This document shows, piece by piece, positions 8,649 through 16,635 of a DNA stretch of 37,501 nucleotides. This stretch comes from Verrucomicrobiia bacterium (GTDB lineage Bacteria; Verrucomicrobiota; Verrucomicrobiia; Opitutales; Opitutaceae), in NCBI GenBank assembly GCA_011525695.1, contig WYBX01000016.1:1-37501 (forward strand), written 5' to 3'. The notes under the pieces were generated by a model. The model was not told where the DNA came from. It did no database searches and saw only the letters and a list, made by a program, of their open reading frames with translations. How positions within the stretch are numbered: the first letter of the stretch is position 1; each line of letters opens with the position of its first letter. Made by a program: the position numbers and the translations under genes.

Positions 8649-10156
8649 GGAGCGCCTCCCTTCAACGCGGCCTGCATCAGTGGCGACTGCAGGGCGGGGG
8701 TGATCCAGCTGAGAAGACTGTCCGGTTTGAGCCCGACATAGACCGTGGCGCCGATCAGCAGGAGCGCGCCGGCGCGTTCCGGCCAGGTGATGGCCGGGTA
8801 GGCGTCGCAGAGATCGGGGGGCGGAGCTGCGGCTGCCGGGGATTCGTCGGGTCCGAAGAACGCCACCTGGATTGCCCGCAAGGTAAACGCGGCGGCGACA
8901 AGCACGCCCGCGGCGGCAAACACCGCCCACCAGGGGGCCACCTTCCATGTGCCGATCAGGATCGTGAGTTCGGCGGGAAATCCGCTGAACCCCGGCATGC
9001 CCATCGAGGCGAGACCCGCGAGCACGAACGTGAGGGCGGCGAAGGGCATCAGCCGGTGCAGCGGCAGGGCACGCAAGTCGGCCAGCCGCCGGGTGTGGGT
9101 GCGATCGTAGACCATCCGGCCTACGACGGCGAAAAGCAGTCCGGCGATCACACCGTGGGAGAACATCTGCAGGACGGCGCCGCTGACGGCCTGCGGATGG
9201 GCCGAGCCCAGCCCGAGCAGGACGAATCCCATGTGGCTGACGCTCGAGTACCCGATGACAAACTTGAAATCCTCCTGCACCAGCGCCACCAGCCCGGCAT
9301 AAATGATGCCGATGATTGCCAGCCAGGCGATGGTCGACTGCCAGAACGCGAAGCCCTCCGGGAAAAGCGGCATGGCCACCCGCAGGCAGCCGTAGGCGCC
9401 GAGCTTCATCACCACGCCGGCCAGCAGCATCGAGGCGGCCGTGGGCGCCGCGACATGGCCGGTGGGCGCCCAGGTGTGAAACGGGAACATGCCGGCGAGG
9501 ACGGCAAAGCCGAGAAAGACGAGCGCGAACATCCCGACCTGCTGGCCGGGCGGGAAGGTGGCCGCGGCGCGCGCGAGTTCGTCGAGCGCGAAGCTGTTCC
9601 GTCCGGTGACGGCATAGGCCCAAATCAACCCGGCGAGCACCAGCGCGCTGCCCGCGAACGAGTAGAGCACCAGTTTCATCGCGGCGTATTCGCGATTCGT
9701 GGACCCCCATTTAGCGATCAGGAAATACTTCGGGACGATCGCGATTTCGTAGAAGACGAAGAGGAGAAAGGCGTCGGCGCTGAGGAAGACGCCGTAGACG
9801 CCGCCAATCAGCGCCAGGAAGAGGGCAAAGAACTCGCCGGTGCGCTCCCTGATGTTCCAGGAAAAGAGGATCCCGGCGGTGGCCGCCAGCCCCGTGAGGA
9901 CGACCAGCGTGAGGCTGATGCCGTCGGCGGCGAGATGGTACCGGATGCCGAACTCCGGAATCCAGCGGAGGTCGACGAGGGTCTGCAGTCCCCGCGTGGG
10001 CTCGAAACCAGCGGCGGCGGCCAGGGCCACGGCAAACGAGGCCACCGCCGTCACCAGCGCGACCCAGCGGGCGGCCGCCGCCGACCGCAGGCCCGCCACC
10101 AGCGCCAGTCCCGCGCCGGCAAACGACAGGTAGATGGTCCAGGGCAGGGCGGTCAT
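8645..10156 (-). CDS. nuoM: NADH-quinone oxidoreductase subunit M, copy adjacent to nuoN
   Basis: Proton-antiporter-like membrane subunit, 503 residues, starting MTALPWTIYLSF. TM5 Glu is present at about residue 137 (LLFVFYEIAIVPKYFLIAKW), TM8 Lys in LLAGVVMKLGAYG and TM12 Glu in GFPAELTIL. The TM7 lysine is not: where other NuoM proteins have FAVK before the PxH motif, this copy has GFAVLAGMFPFHTWAPTGH, a Lys-to-Leu change at the same spacing. It is the second of two tandem NuoM paralogues, and a 172-nt repeat-bearing spacer separates them. The frame extends upstream to 10273 through that spacer, but ATG 10156 begins the first hydrophobic helix. Confidence 0.95.
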   Translation of the reverse strand: MTALPWTIYLSFAGAGLALVAGLRSAAAARWVALVTAVASFAVALAAAAGFEPTRGLQTLVDLRWIPEFGIRYHLAADGISLTLVVLTGLAATAGILFSWNIRERTGEFFALFLALIGGVYGVFLSADAFLLFVFYEIAIVPKYFLIAKWGSTNREYAAMKLVLYSFAGSALVLAGLIWAYAVTGRNSFALDELARAAATFPPGQQVGMFALVFLGFAVLAGMFPFHTWAPTGHVAAPTAASMLLAGVVMKLGAYGCLRVAMPLFPEGFAFWQSTIAWLAIIGIIYAGLVALVQEDFKFVIGYSSVSHMGFVLLGLGSAHPQAVSGAVLQMFSHGVIAGLLFAVVGRMVYDRTHTRRLADLRALPLHRLMPFAALTFVLAGLASMGMPGFSGFPAELTILIGTWKVAPWWAVFAAAGVLVAAAFTLRAIQVAFFGPDESPAAAAPPPDLCDAYPAITWPERAGALLLIGATVYVGLKPDSLLSWITPALQSPLMQAALKGGAP

Positions 10157-10163
10157 GGCAGCA

Positions 10164-10241
10164 GAATTCGCGGTGGACACACCGGCGGACGGTGGCATGC
10201 GGCGCGAAGTTGAATCAGCAGCAGATCGGCCACCGCGAATT
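10164..10241. repeat. Inverted repeat between the two nuoM genes
   Basis: Perfect 13-nt arms, GAATTCGCGGTGG at 10164-10176 and CCACCGCGAATTC at 10229-10241, separated by 52 nt. The same spacer (10157-10328) contains three spaced copies of CGCGAAT between about 10275 and 10312. The surrounding nuo junctions mostly overlap by 4 nt, so this 172-nt spacer looks like an inserted repeat element. It would be transcribed as a long stem within the operon. Confidence 0.6.
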
Positions 10242-10328
10242 CCGGAGGCGGCTGCGCCGCCAGGCCGGAGCAATTCAGTTCAACCGCGAATAGACGCGAA
10301 TGCTCGCGAATGAGGAGTGGAGGCGCAT

Positions 10329-11867
10329 TCATGGCACCACGGGATGCCCGGCCCAGGCGGTCACGAGCGGATTGAAGAGCCGGATGAGGAGCTGGGGGGC
10401 CACCCCGAGCACGCCCATGAGGACGACGAGCGGGATCAGCGGGGCAAGCTCGACGCCCCGCAGATCGGAGAAGTCACCGGCGGCGGCTCCGGCGCGCGGA
10501 CCATGGAAGACCCGCTGCCAGAAGGTGAGCAGGAAGAGCGCGGTGACGAGCAGCCCCAGGCAGGCAAGCGCCGCCGCCCAGGGCGCCAGCCCGAACACGC
10601 CGCGGAAAATCAGGAACTCGCCGACGAAGCCATTGAGCCCGGGCAGGCCGAGCGAGGAGAACATCGTGATGCCGGCCAGTCCGGCAAAAACCGGCGCGGC
10701 GGTGCGCACGCCGCCAAAGTCGTCCAGGCCCCGCCGGCCCGCGGACCGCGCCTCGAGCACGCCGACGCAGTGGAACAGCGCCGCCGCCGAGAGGCCGTGA
10801 TTGAACAGCTGGAGGACGGTGCCGCTGAGCGCGGCGGTCGCGGCCTCGCCGGTGGGCGCGGCGGAACCGGCAGCCTGCGCCACGGCAAAGAGCGCCAGCA
10901 GGCAGTAGCTCAGGTGGTTGAGCGATGAATACGCCACCATCCGCTTCAGGTCGGTTTGCCGGAGGGCGGCAAACGCGCCGAGCACGACTCCAGCGAGGGC
11001 AAGCCACAGCAGGACCGGCGCCGCTGCCTGGAGCGGCGCGGGAAAGATTGGCCAGAGGATCCGCAGGAATCCGTAGACGCCCATCTTCGACAGCACCCCC
11101 GTGAGGAACATCGAGGCGCCGGTCGGCGCCTCGGCATAGGCCGGCGGCAGCCAGGTGTGGAACGGGAAAAGCGGGACCTTGACGGCCAACCCGAGCAGCA
11201 CGCCGAGAAAGACGACGTGCGGCCAGGCGCCGCCGAGGGCGGCCAGCCGTTGATCCACCAGCCCGTCGGCCGCGAGCTGGGCCAGCTGCACGAAGTCGAG
11301 CGTGCCGGTCGCGCCATAAAGCGCCGCGAACCCCAGCAGCATGAAGGCGCTGCCGCCAATGGTGTAGATGACGAACTGATACGCCGCGCGCGCGGCGCCG
11401 GCGCCGCCCCACAGCTTGATGAGGAAGAACGCGGGGATGAGGCTGAGTTCCCAGAAGAGGAACCAGTGGAAGAAATCGAGGGCGAGAAACACGCCGAGCG
11501 CGGCGCCCTGCAGGAGCAGCAGCAGGGCGGCAAACAGCCGGATCCCGCGCGTGATCCGCCAGGAGGCGAGCAGGGCCGCGGGTGCGATGATCCCGGTGAG
11601 CAGCACCAGCACCAGGCTCAGCCCATCCATCCCGAGGTGATAATGGACATTGAGCGCGCTGATCCAGCTGTGCCGCTCGACCAGCTGCATCGACGTGCGG
11701 GAGGGTTCGAAGGCCCCGAGCGCGATCGCCGCGAGGGCCAGGGTCGAGAGACTGAAGGCCAGGGCGATTCCGCGCACCGCTGCCGGGCCGGCGCGGCGCA
11801 GGAGCGTGAGCACGACCGCCCCCGCCCAGGGCGCGAACACAAGGCAGGAGAGCAGCGGCAACGTCAC
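10329..11867 (-). CDS. nuoM: NADH-quinone oxidoreductase subunit M, copy adjacent to nuoL
   Basis: First of two tandem NuoM paralogues, 512 residues, close to the family norm. All key ion-path residues are seen: TM5 Glu at about 140 (FHWFLFWELSLIPAFFLIKL), TM7 Lys in GLAVKVPLFPFHTWLPPAY, TM8 Lys in LTGVLSKMGVYGFLR and TM12 Glu in LNGFVGEFLIFRG. It therefore looks like the canonical, pumping-competent copy. GTG 11867 overlaps the nuoL stop by 4 nt (GTGA). It is clearly diverged from the downstream copy, so this is not a recent duplication. Confidence 0.95.
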   Translation of the reverse strand: MTLPLLSCLVFAPWAGAVVLTLLRRAGPAAVRGIALAFSLSTLALAAIALGAFEPSRTSMQLVERHSWISALNVHYHLGMDGLSLVLVLLTGIIAPAALLASWRITRGIRLFAALLLLLQGAALGVFLALDFFHWFLFWELSLIPAFFLIKLWGGAGAARAAYQFVIYTIGGSAFMLLGFAALYGATGTLDFVQLAQLAADGLVDQRLAALGGAWPHVVFLGVLLGLAVKVPLFPFHTWLPPAYAEAPTGASMFLTGVLSKMGVYGFLRILWPIFPAPLQAAAPVLLWLALAGVVLGAFAALRQTDLKRMVAYSSLNHLSYCLLALFAVAQAAGSAAPTGEAATAALSGTVLQLFNHGLSAAALFHCVGVLEARSAGRRGLDDFGGVRTAAPVFAGLAGITMFSSLGLPGLNGFVGEFLIFRGVFGLAPWAAALACLGLLVTALFLLTFWQRVFHGPRAGAAAGDFSDLRGVELAPLIPLVVLMGVLGVAPQLLIRLFNPLVTAWAGHPVVP

Positions 11868-13891
11868 TGGCCACCTCCCAGCATGATGACCATCACCAGC
11901 ACGACGAAACTGATGGCCACGACACGCAGGTAACCGTGCGCATCGCCGGTCTGCCGGCGCGAATATGCCTGGCCGCCACGGCGCAGGCCCGCACTGCCGG
12001 CATCGAAGCCGCCGTTGAGCACATCCTCGTCGGCGTCACGGTTCACGAACCCGGCAAACAGTCCAAGTCCCGACAGGAAGCGAATCGTGCCATCCCACAC
12101 GTGCCGGTCGAGCAGGTCGGCGAGCCGGGCAGTGCCGTCGCTCAACCGACCGACGGTGGCGGCGTAAAGCTCGTCGAACCAGAGCCGATCCGTGAGCGCG
12201 GAGAAAATCCGGGGGATCCGGGCTGCCAGGGGATCCACGGCCGCTGCGCGGGTCCGGGTCCGTCGGCCGTACAGCGCCCAGCCGGCGCCAATGCCGAGGG
12301 CGACAAGCAAGATGGAAAGCGCCATCAGTCCGCCGCCCTCGAGCAGCGAGTGACCGTGAATTTCGGTCCGGCCCTCGAGCCGCGCCTGCAGCCACGGCCA
12401 CGCCGGCGTCCCGAGAAACCCGAGTGCGATGGCACATCCCGCGAGGATGAGGAGGGGAATCGTCATCGTCGGCGGGCTTTCCTTCGCATGGGCGGCGCCT
12501 TCGCCGCGCGCCGTGCCATGGAAAACCTCCGCCACGAGCCGGGTCATGTAAAAGGCGGTGAGCACCACCGCGACGAGTCCGGCGTAGAGGGGCAGGGGCG
12601 AGACGTCCCAGCCATGGGCCGCGTGGAGGATTCCCTCCTTGCTCCAGAATCCGGAGAAGAGGAACGGCACCCCGGCCAGGGCCATGGTGCCGATCGCGAA
12701 CGTCGCGAAGGTGATCCGCATCGGCCCGCGCAGCCCGCCGAGATGGCGGAGATCCTGTTCGTGGTGCGCGGCGTCGATCACGGAGCCGGCCGCCAGGAAG
12801 AGCAGCGCCTTGAAGAACGCGTGGGTCAGGAGATGAAAAATGGCGGCGACCCAGGATCCGACTCCGAGCGCGAGCATCATGTAGCCGAGTTGGGAGACGG
12901 TGGAGAACGCGAGGATGCGCTTGATGTCGTACTGCCCGATCGCGATGACCGCGCCCAGCAGCGCCGTCACCGCCCCGACCGCGGCCACCACCGTGAGCGC
13001 GTGGACGGGCACGTGGGCGAGCGGCTGATCGGCGATCATCAAGGGATAGACGCGCGCGACCAGGAAGACGCCGGCTGCCACCATCGTCGCGGCATGGATC
13101 AGCGCCGACACGGGCGTCGGCCCCTCCATCGCATCCGGCAGCCAGACGTGCAGCGGAAACTGGCCTGACTTGCCGACCGCGCCGCAGAAGATCAGCAGCC
13201 CGATGGCGGTGGAGATCGCCAGCCCGCCGATCGTGGCCTGCGCGGCGAGGGCATCGAGTGCCGCCGGTTCCAGCACGCCGGCCCCGCCGTCGAAGAACAG
13301 GAGCGACCCGGTGGAGTCGTAAAGCCAGACCATCCCGAGCAGCAATCCGAGGTCGCCAATCCGGGTGGTGATGAAGGCCTTCTTCGCGGCGGCGGCGGCG
13401 GCCGGCTTGTGAAACCAGAATCCAATCAGGAGATACGAGGCGAGTCCGACCAGCTCCCAGCAGATGAACAGCAGCAGCAGGCTGTTGGCGATGACGAGGC
13501 CGAGCATCGCGGCGGCAAACAGGCTGAGGAAGCAGAAGAAGCGCGTGAAGTTGGCATCGGCGCGCAGGTAGCCGGTGCTGAAGATGAAGATCAGCAGGCC
13601 GACGAAGGTGACCATCACGGCCATGAAGGCGGTGAGGGGATCGAGCACCCAGCCGAGCCGAAGCGTCCCGGATCCGAGTTCGAACCAATCGAAATTGTGG
13701 ACGAGGTGTGCGGCGGGATCCGCCAGCGCCGTGATGAGCGCGCCGACGGAGAGCAGGAAGGACAGGGCGAGTGCGCCGATCGCGACGGTGGCGGCGAGCC
13801 GGCGTCCGCCGCGCGGGGTCAGCGCCCCGATGCCGGCGGCGAGCAGCGGCAGGGCGGGAATGAGCCAGAGCTGGGCAACGGGGAGGTTCAT
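11864..13891 (-). CDS. nuoL: NADH-quinone oxidoreductase subunit L
   Basis: Distal antiporter-like subunit of complex I, 675 residues, longer than the roughly 610 I recall for E. coli NuoL. Seen: TM5 Glu in LLLLFICWELVGLASYLLIG, TM7 Lys in GAVGKSGQFPLHVWLPDAM, and TM12 Lys in FLFSGFWSKEGIL. After LWFDELYAATVG the stretch predicted to form the lateral amphipathic helix is long, about 80 residues before HGYLRVVAISFVVLV, which forms the last membrane helix. The start at ATG 13891 (MNLPVAQLWLIPALPLL) overlaps the nuoK stop by 4 nt. The lateral helix normally spans NuoM and NuoN; its length here may relate to the extra NuoM. Confidence 0.96.
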   Translation of the reverse strand: MNLPVAQLWLIPALPLLAAGIGALTPRGGRRLAATVAIGALALSFLLSVGALITALADPAAHLVHNFDWFELGSGTLRLGWVLDPLTAFMAVMVTFVGLLIFIFSTGYLRADANFTRFFCFLSLFAAAMLGLVIANSLLLLFICWELVGLASYLLIGFWFHKPAAAAAAKKAFITTRIGDLGLLLGMVWLYDSTGSLLFFDGGAGVLEPAALDALAAQATIGGLAISTAIGLLIFCGAVGKSGQFPLHVWLPDAMEGPTPVSALIHAATMVAAGVFLVARVYPLMIADQPLAHVPVHALTVVAAVGAVTALLGAVIAIGQYDIKRILAFSTVSQLGYMMLALGVGSWVAAIFHLLTHAFFKALLFLAAGSVIDAAHHEQDLRHLGGLRGPMRITFATFAIGTMALAGVPFLFSGFWSKEGILHAAHGWDVSPLPLYAGLVAVVLTAFYMTRLVAEVFHGTARGEGAAHAKESPPTMTIPLLILAGCAIALGFLGTPAWPWLQARLEGRTEIHGHSLLEGGGLMALSILLVALGIGAGWALYGRRTRTRAAAVDPLAARIPRIFSALTDRLWFDELYAATVGRLSDGTARLADLLDRHVWDGTIRFLSGLGLFAGFVNRDADEDVLNGGFDAGSAGLRRGGQAYSRRQTGDAHGYLRVVAISFVVLVMVIMLGGGQ

Positions 13892-14205
13892 CCCTTCAAC
13901 GTATCCGCTTCCTGGAGCCTGATGTTCCGCTGGTGGCGGTAAATCGCGATTACGAGGGCCAGCCCGACGGCCGCCTCGGCGGCGGCGATGGCGATGGCGA
14001 AGATCACGAAGATGACCCCGGTGGCCGGCGAGGGCTCGGGACCATAGCGCCAGAAGGCGATGAAGTTGATGTTCGCGGCGTTCAGCATCAGCTCGATCCC
14101 GAGCAGCACGAGAATGGCGTTGCTCCGGGAGAGCGCGCCCATCAACCCCACGCAGAAAAGGGCGCTCGAGAACAGCAGGCAGAGTTGAAGTGGACCGAAA
14201 CTCAT
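13888..14205 (-). CDS. nuoK: NADH-quinone oxidoreductase subunit K
   Basis: Small three-helix membrane subunit of complex I, 105 residues. Both conserved intramembrane glutamates are visible, in VLLGIELMLNAANINFIAF and in IAIAAAEAAVGLALVIAIYR. It begins MSFGPLQLCLLFSSALFC at ATG 14205, overlapping the nuoJ stop by 4 nt (ATGA), and its own stop overlaps nuoL by 4 nt. The frame is open much further upstream, but that part is a shadow of nuoJ. Confidence 0.95.
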   Translation of the reverse strand: MSFGPLQLCLLFSSALFCVGLMGALSRSNAILVLLGIELMLNAANINFIAFWRYGPEPSPATGVIFVIFAIAIAAAEAAVGLALVIAIYRHQRNIRLQEADTLKG

Positions 14206-14753
14206 GCGCGGCGGGCGGGAGGTTGCACCGCAACCGGTGGCGGCGGCGGGCGGGGGACAGGGCCGCGCTCGGAGGCGGCAATGACGACGGCCCCGAGCAG
14301 CGCAACGGTCAGGAGCACGCCGAGGATCAGGAGAGCGGCTGCATGCGGGCCCATCAACTCGCCACCGAGTTCGCGCACGGTGATCCCGCGGGCGGGGGTG
14401 GCCGGGGCCAGCAGCGGGGTGCTCAGGACGGCCCCGATCAATACCCCGAGGGTGGCGCCGCTGGCCAGCAGTCCGCCCAGGATCCGGCCGAGCGAATCCG
14501 GGGCGACGGCAAACTCGCTCCGCGAGTGGCGCGTCAGCAGGACGGCGAAGAGCACGACCATCGAGATGGCGCCGACGTAGACGAGCACCTGCGCAAAGGC
14601 GACGAATTCGGCGCCCGCCCACAGGTAGAAGGCACCGATCCCCGCCCAGCTCGCGATCAGCAGCAGCGCGCTGTGGATGAGGTTGCGGAGCACCATCGCG
14701 ACGGTGGCGGTGCCGAGGGTGGCGGCGGCGATGATGATGAAGGCGGTGGTCAC
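14202..14753 (-). CDS. nuoJ: NADH-quinone oxidoreductase subunit J
   Basis: Membrane subunit of complex I, 183 residues, five hydrophobic helices. The conserved TM3 segment is clear: EFVAFAQVLVYVGAISMVVL. The C-terminal tail is unusually proline-rich (a PRPPPPPVAVQPP stretch). The GTG at 14753 begins VTTAFIIIAAATLG; the upstream gap is the tandem-repeat block, so no overlap with nuoH helps to fix the start. nuoK overlaps its end by 4 nt. Confidence 0.94.
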   Translation of the reverse strand: MTTAFIIIAAATLGTATVAMVLRNLIHSALLLIASWAGIGAFYLWAGAEFVAFAQVLVYVGAISMVVLFAVLLTRHSRSEFAVAPDSLGRILGGLLASGATLGVLIGAVLSTPLLAPATPARGITVRELGGELMGPHAAALLILGVLLTVALLGAVVIAASERGPVPRPPPPPVAVQPPARRA

Positions 14754-14798
14754 TGGCAGCGGGCAGGTTTCAGCAATCCTGCATTGTGAACATCATCA

Positions 14799-15133
14799 TG
14801 GAGGGACGACCTCCGCGTCGTCCGCAACGTCATTGAAAAATCCGGAATGCGCAGCCGGAACGTATTTCCGGCCGGGGCGGAGCCCGGCCCTCCATCAATG
14901 CAAGTCCCACTTTCCGGTTTGAATGACATTCGTGGAGGGACGACCTCCGTGTCGTCCGCAAAGTCGTTGGAAAATCCGGAAAGCGCAGCCGGAACGTATT
15001 TCCGGCCGGGGACGGAGCCCGGCCCTCCAAGAATGCAAGTCCCACTTCCCGGTCGGAATGACATTCGTGGAGGGACGACTCCCTCGACAGGCTCGGGACC
15101 GTGAGCTCGTCGAACCGGCTCCGTGTCGTCCAC
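14799..15133 (-). repeat. 134-bp tandem repeat (two copies plus a partial) between nuoH and nuoJ
   Basis: Two near-identical units begin at 14799 and 14933 and a third partial unit at 15068, giving periods of 134 and 135 nt. Each full unit starts TGGAGGGACGAC and contains CCCTCCA about 90 nt later, so a TGGAGGG/CCCTCCA inverted pair bounds a sub-element with inner GC-rich arms. The third unit is cut by an unrelated palindrome (15083-15115) and then resumes with CCGTGTCGTCC. The block fills the 435-nt gap between nuoH and nuoJ. No gene is supported here. Confidence 0.8.
15083..15115. repeat. Short palindromic repeat nested in the third 134-bp unit
   Basis: A 33-nt element starting CTCGACAGGCTC and ending GAGCTCGTCGAAC, with complementary ends that can form a stem. 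It interrupts the third 134-bp repeat after TGGAGGGACGAC; the repeat sequence continues on the far side. A near copy lies at 32659-32692. It looks like a small dispersed palindrome of REP or mini-MITE type. Confidence 0.6.
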
Positions 15134-15188
15134 AAATCCGATGGGAAAGCTTGGATATGCTGAGCTCATGGTCGATTCCGGCAGGCGG

Positions 15189-16415
15189 CTACGCATAGCG
15201 GTACGTCCGCGGGGCGATGCCGGCGGTGAGCTGCCGTCCAATGAGGACGAAGGGGACCACCACGAGCGCGAGGGCGATGGCCCAGCGGACGAGCTGAAGT
15301 GCGCCCGACCAGTCCCGGGTGAGTGACCAGAAGGCGGCGTTGGCCAGGTTGACGAGGGCGAGCGGCACCAGGAATTTCCAGGCGAGCCGGGTGAGCTGGT
15401 CAATCCGCAGCCGCGGGAACGTGGCGCGAATCCAGATGAAGGTGAAGAGCAGCGCCAATAGCTTCAGCGTGAACCACAGGTACGACGGGATGAATTCGAG
15501 GAAGGCGAACGGCGCCTGCCAGCCGCCGAGGAAGAGGGTCACGCCCATCCCGCAGAGCGCGCACATCCCGAAATACTCCGCCATGAAGAAAAGGGCGTAC
15601 TTGAACCCTGAATATTCGGTGAGATGGCCGGCGATTAGCTCGCTTTCCGCCTCGGGCAGATCGAAAGGCGATCGGTTGGACTCCGCCAGTGCGGAGATGA
15701 GGAAGATGATGAACCCGGCGAAGCCCCACGGCGTGAGCAGGTGCCAGTGCGGGATCACGCCGGCGGTCCAGCCGCCCTGGGCCTCCACGATCGCCGTCGT
15801 GGACAGGGTGCCGGCCAGCATGACCACCGGCACGATGGAGAGGAGCAGCGGCAGCTCGTAGCTGATGAGCTGGGCCAGGGCGCGCATGGCGGCGAGCAGC
15901 GAGTATTTGTTCCGGCTGGCCCAGCCGGCCATGAAGATGGCGAGCTCGGTGGCGGCACCGGCGGCGAAGAAGTAGAGCACCGCGGCGTCGAGCTCGACCG
16001 GCACGAGGTGGCGCCCGTAGGGAATGACGGCGAAGGTCAGGATGGAAAAGGCCAGCAGCGCCACGGGGGCAAGGAAGTGCAGGACGTGATCGGCGGACCG
16101 GGGCACGATGTCCTCCTTGGTGAGCATCTTGATCCCGTCGGCGAGCGGCTGGCCGAGCCCGCCGAGTCGGAGCCCCGTGAACGGCAGCCCCGTCCGGTTG
16201 GGTCCCGGGCGGTTTTGTACCCGCCCCAGCAGCTTGCGTTCGGCCAGCGTCAGCAGCGCGAAGAGCGTCGCGAAGGCCAGCAGGATTACAAGTATGGCGA
16301 TGAGGCTGTTGGCCAGCCAGCGCCAGGGTTCGGGCAGCCCGCCGGTGACGAGGTCGCGGACCATGAGCGGCCACCGCTCAGCGAGGCGTTCGGAAGCTGT
16401 GACGATGGCGATCAT
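15189..16415 (-). CDS. nuoH: NADH-quinone oxidoreductase subunit H
   Basis: Quinone-site membrane subunit of complex I, 408 residues (E. coli NuoH is about 325; the N-terminus and loops are longer here). Family signatures: AERKLLGRVQNRPGPNR, IKMLTKEDIVP, ESNRSPFDLPEAESELIAG and EYSGFKYALFFMAEY. It starts at ATG 16415 (MIAIVTASERLAERWPLM). In this operon it follows nuoI, the reverse of the usual H-I order. Repeat blocks lie on both sides, against nuoI and nuoJ. Confidence 0.96.
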   Translation of the reverse strand: MIAIVTASERLAERWPLMVRDLVTGGLPEPWRWLANSLIAILVILLAFATLFALLTLAERKLLGRVQNRPGPNRTGLPFTGLRLGGLGQPLADGIKMLTKEDIVPRSADHVLHFLAPVALLAFSILTFAVIPYGRHLVPVELDAAVLYFFAAGAATELAIFMAGWASRNKYSLLAAMRALAQLISYELPLLLSIVPVVMLAGTLSTTAIVEAQGGWTAGVIPHWHLLTPWGFAGFIIFLISALAESNRSPFDLPEAESELIAGHLTEYSGFKYALFFMAEYFGMCALCGMGVTLFLGGWQAPFAFLEFIPSYLWFTLKLLALLFTFIWIRATFPRLRIDQLTRLAWKFLVPLALVNLANAAFWSLTRDWSGALQLVRWAIALALVVVPFVLIGRQLTAGIAPRTYRYA

Positions 16416-16458
16416 CGGCGCAGGAACGTTGGCATGCCGCGCCCGGAATGAATTTCGG

Positions 16459-16606
16459 CTCGTAGGGGCGCAGTCTTGCTGCGCCCGGAATTAACAAAAA
16501 ACCATCGATCCCGATTTTTCGACCGGACCGAACAAGAGCAGGCTCGCGGCGCTGGGAATGGAATTCGTATGGGCTCGAGGGCGCAGCAAGACTGCGCCCC
16601 TACGAG
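16459..16606. repeat. Perfect 28-nt inverted repeats between nuoI and nuoH
   Basis: Arm 16459-16486 and arm 16579-16606 are exact reverse complements over 28 nt (first arm starts CTCGTAGGGGCGCAG, second ends CTGCGCCCCTACGAG), with 92 nt between them. Each arm is also self-complementary (GGGCGCAG against CTGCGCCC). The whole lies in the 220-nt gap between the nuoI stop and nuoH start. It would be transcribed as a strong stem within the operon mRNA. A related, interrupted copy is at 32648-32716. Confidence 0.8.
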
Positions 16607-16635
16607 ATTAAGGATGGGTTCCGCGCAGGGCTGGA

